Shown: positions 33,551-34,967 of the stretch, in pieces | Layout of the letters: each line of letters begins with the position of its first letter | Position numbering within the stretch: the first letter of the stretch is position 1 | Assembly: GCA_031082205.1 (NCBI GenBank) | Contig: JAVHLJ010000007.1 | Coordinates: 51,339-86,305, forward strand | From: Elusimicrobiales bacterium | GTDB taxonomy: Bacteria; Elusimicrobiota; Elusimicrobia; Elusimicrobiales; UBA9959 | Direction of reading: 5' to 3' | DNA: 34,967 nucleotides | The notes under the pieces: model-generated | Databases searched by the model: none | What the model saw: the letters and a program-made list of their open reading frames with translations, nothing else | Told to the model about the DNA's origin: nothing | Translations under genes and position numbers: made by a program

Positions 33551-34852
33551 ATGAAAAAGATCTACATCCTCGACACCAACGTCCTCATACACGACCCGCT
33601 TTCCTTCACCAAGTTCGACGACAATACCGTCATAATACCGATCTCCGTCATCGAGGAGCTCGACACTTTCAAGAGCGCCGGGGACGAGCGCGGCAAGAGC
33701 GCGCGCATAGTTTCGCGCAAGCTCGACGCGCTCCGGACGGCCGGCAAGCTCAACGAGGGCGTCAAGATGGAGAACGGCGGCACGCTGAAGGTCGAGCTGG
33801 ACCACCCGCAGGTCCTGCCGGCGGAGTTCGTCCTGCAGAAGATGGACAACCGCATCCTCAATACCGCCTTCTCGTTCATCAGCAAGAAGAACAATGCGAT
33901 ACTGGTCACCAAGGACACCAACCTGCGGCTGAAGGCCGAGGCCGTCGGGCTGATAGCCCAGGACTACGAGTCCGGCAAGGTCAAGATGGACGAGCTCTAC
34001 CCCGGCCTGGTGACGGTGGAGAAGGACGCCGCCTTCATCGACAAATTTTACAAGGACAAGTCCGCCAAGTCCGGCGAAGAGGGCCTGGTCGCCAACGAGT
34101 TCGTGGTCTTCCGCGCCAAGGAGGACCCCAAGAAGAGCGCTCTCGGCCGGGTGGACCCGATGGATACCTCGGTCGTGAAGGCGCTGGCCCCCGAGACGGC
34201 GCCGTGGGGCGTGAAACCGCTCAACAAGGAGCAGCGCTGCGCGATGGAGCTGCTGCTCGACGAGAAGATAGCGCTGGTGACGATGATAGGCACCGCCGGC
34301 ACCGGCAAGACCCTGATGTCGCTGGCCTGCGGCCTGCAGAAGGCGGTCGAGGAGAACGTCTACCGCAGGCTCATCATCTGCCGCCCCATCATCCCCGTCG
34401 GCAAGGACATAGGCTACCTGCCGGGCACCAAGGAGGAGAAGCTCTCCACCTGGATGGGCGCCATCTACGACAACCTCGAGTTCATCATGGACCGCCGCCA
34501 CCAGGACGACGCGCTGCAGAAGTTCGAGTACCTGCTCCAGAACGAGAAGATAGAGATCGCCTCCGTCACGCATATCCGCGGCCGCTCGCTGCCCAAGCAG
34601 TACATGATCGTCGACGACGCCCAGAACCTAACGCCGCACGAGATGAAGACCATCCTCTCGCGCGCCGGCGAGGGGACCAAGGTCGTAGTCACCGGCGACC
34701 CTTACCAGATCGACAACCCCTACCTCGACATGGCCTCCAACGGCCTGACCTACATAGTCGACAGGTTCAAGGGCCAGAAGATGTACGGCCACCTGACCTT
34801 CACCAAGACCGAGCGCAGCCAGCTGGCCGCGCTGGTGGCGGAACTGCTGTAG
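33551..34852 (+). CDS. phoH: PIN domain-PhoH family ATPase (YlaK/PhoH2 type)
   Basis: The 433-residue protein starts MKKIYILDTNVLIHDP, a PIN nuclease strand with the first catalytic Asp. IEELDTFK and VTKDTNLRLKAE supply further acidic residues. From about 225 a PhoH P-loop ATPase follows: NKEQRCAMELLLDE, Walker A GTAGTGKTL, CRPIIPVGKDIGYLPG, the Walker B-like MIVDDAQNLTPHEMK and GDPYQIDNPYLD. Related proteins act as RNA helicase/ribonucleases; the cellular role is not settled. I chose ATG 33551; an ATG at 33464 would start inside the promoter and add 29 unlike residues. The nearest GGGGAGG lies about 30 bases upstream, separated by a hairpin, so initiation is atypical. A strong terminator follows. 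Confidence 0.93.
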   Translation: MKKIYILDTNVLIHDPLSFTKFDDNTVIIPISVIEELDTFKSAGDERGKSARIVSRKLDALRTAGKLNEGVKMENGGTLKVELDHPQVLPAEFVLQKMDNRILNTAFSFISKKNNAILVTKDTNLRLKAEAVGLIAQDYESGKVKMDELYPGLVTVEKDAAFIDKFYKDKSAKSGEEGLVANEFVVFRAKEDPKKSALGRVDPMDTSVVKALAPETAPWGVKPLNKEQRCAMELLLDEKIALVTMIGTAGTGKTLMSLACGLQKAVEENVYRRLIICRPIIPVGKDIGYLPGTKEEKLSTWMGAIYDNLEFIMDRRHQDDALQKFEYLLQNEKIEIASVTHIRGRSLPKQYMIVDDAQNLTPHEMKTILSRAGEGTKVVVTGDPYQIDNPYLDMASNGLTYIVDRFKGQKMYGHLTFTKTERSQLAALVAELL

Positions 34853-34872
34853 CCCGCGTCGGCGGGAAGCGG

Positions 34873-34906
34873 AAAGGGCCGGGGGGAGTCCCCGGCCCTT
34901 TCTTTT
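34873..34906 (+). terminator. Intrinsic terminator after phoH
   Basis: AAAGGGCCGGGG (34873-34884) pairs with CCCCGGCCCTTT (34890-34901) around GGAGT and is followed by a short T-rich tail. The remaining 60 bases to the window edge show no clear gene. Confidence 0.88.
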
Positions 34907-34967
34907 CCGGGGCTGATGTAATCAGGTAGATCGTTTACACTTTTCAGCCTGCAATCCTCCGGTGTCA

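Noticed and set aside
1-34967. CRISPR array, tRNA, rRNA, insertion sequence or phage region
   Set aside because: No spaced direct repeats, cloverleaf sequences, transposase or integrase genes were seen. The repeated GC-rich words come from codon bias.

Overview
This is a high-GC, gene-dense window from a Gram-negative bacterium that makes lipid A: it carries bamA, a skp/ompH homologue, lpxA, lpxB, lpxC, lpxD, lpxI, fabZ and an msbA-type exporter. Nothing in it fixes the taxon. The nitrogenase-like genes, the housekeeping repertoire and frequent AUA isoleucine codons in GC-rich DNA would fit an Elusimicrobiota-like lineage, but that is inference and a deltaproteobacterial or other candidate phylum is possible. 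I see no tRNA, rRNA, CRISPR array, insertion sequence or phage, and no gene-free stretch longer than 300 bases.

Left part (1-4530): a left-truncated thioredoxin-like protein of unknown role and an M42-type metallopeptidase (+). Converging on them is a minus-strand trio: methylmalonyl-CoA decarboxylase (scpB-like), a frameshifted DoxX gene and a GT2 glycosyltransferase. A small zinc-ribbon membrane protein diverges from the trio.

Second block (4586-13156, all +): purM, a secreted class-A beta-lactamase-like serine hydrolase, a purN-purH gene fusion, a small GGQ release-factor-like protein, and then the most striking item: one 805-residue polypeptide that joins a NifH-like reductase to a NifD-like component, overlapping a NifK-like gene. 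Iron-sulfur ligands of the reductase and three NifD-type cysteines are present. FeMo-cofactor ligands are not, and the NifK-like partner keeps one cysteine. This looks like a divergent nitrogenase-family reductase for an unknown substrate rather than a nitrogen-fixing enzyme.

Third block (19311 back to 13160, minus): Gfo/Idh oxidoreductase (possibly GnnA-like), lpxB, msbA, a ZIP metal transporter and a short RelA/SpoT homologue without its C-terminal regulatory region. The genes overlap or nearly touch and look like one operon.

Fourth block (19453-26110): a membrane glycosyltransferase-like protein with C-terminal TPRs (+), a VIT/von Willebrand A secreted protein (minus), and a divergent ECF sigma factor with its zinc-finger anti-sigma factor (+), closed by a bidirectional terminator.

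Fifth block (33405 back to 26123, minus): bamA, skp/ompH, lpxD, lpxC, fabZ, lpxA, lpxI, an outer-membrane assembly and lipid A operon. It appears to be the front half of a cluster whose rear half (Gfo/Idh, lpxB, msbA) lies beyond the fourth block. At the right edge a PIN-PhoH ATPase gene is transcribed divergently from bamA from a near-consensus sigma-70 promoter and ends in a strong terminator.
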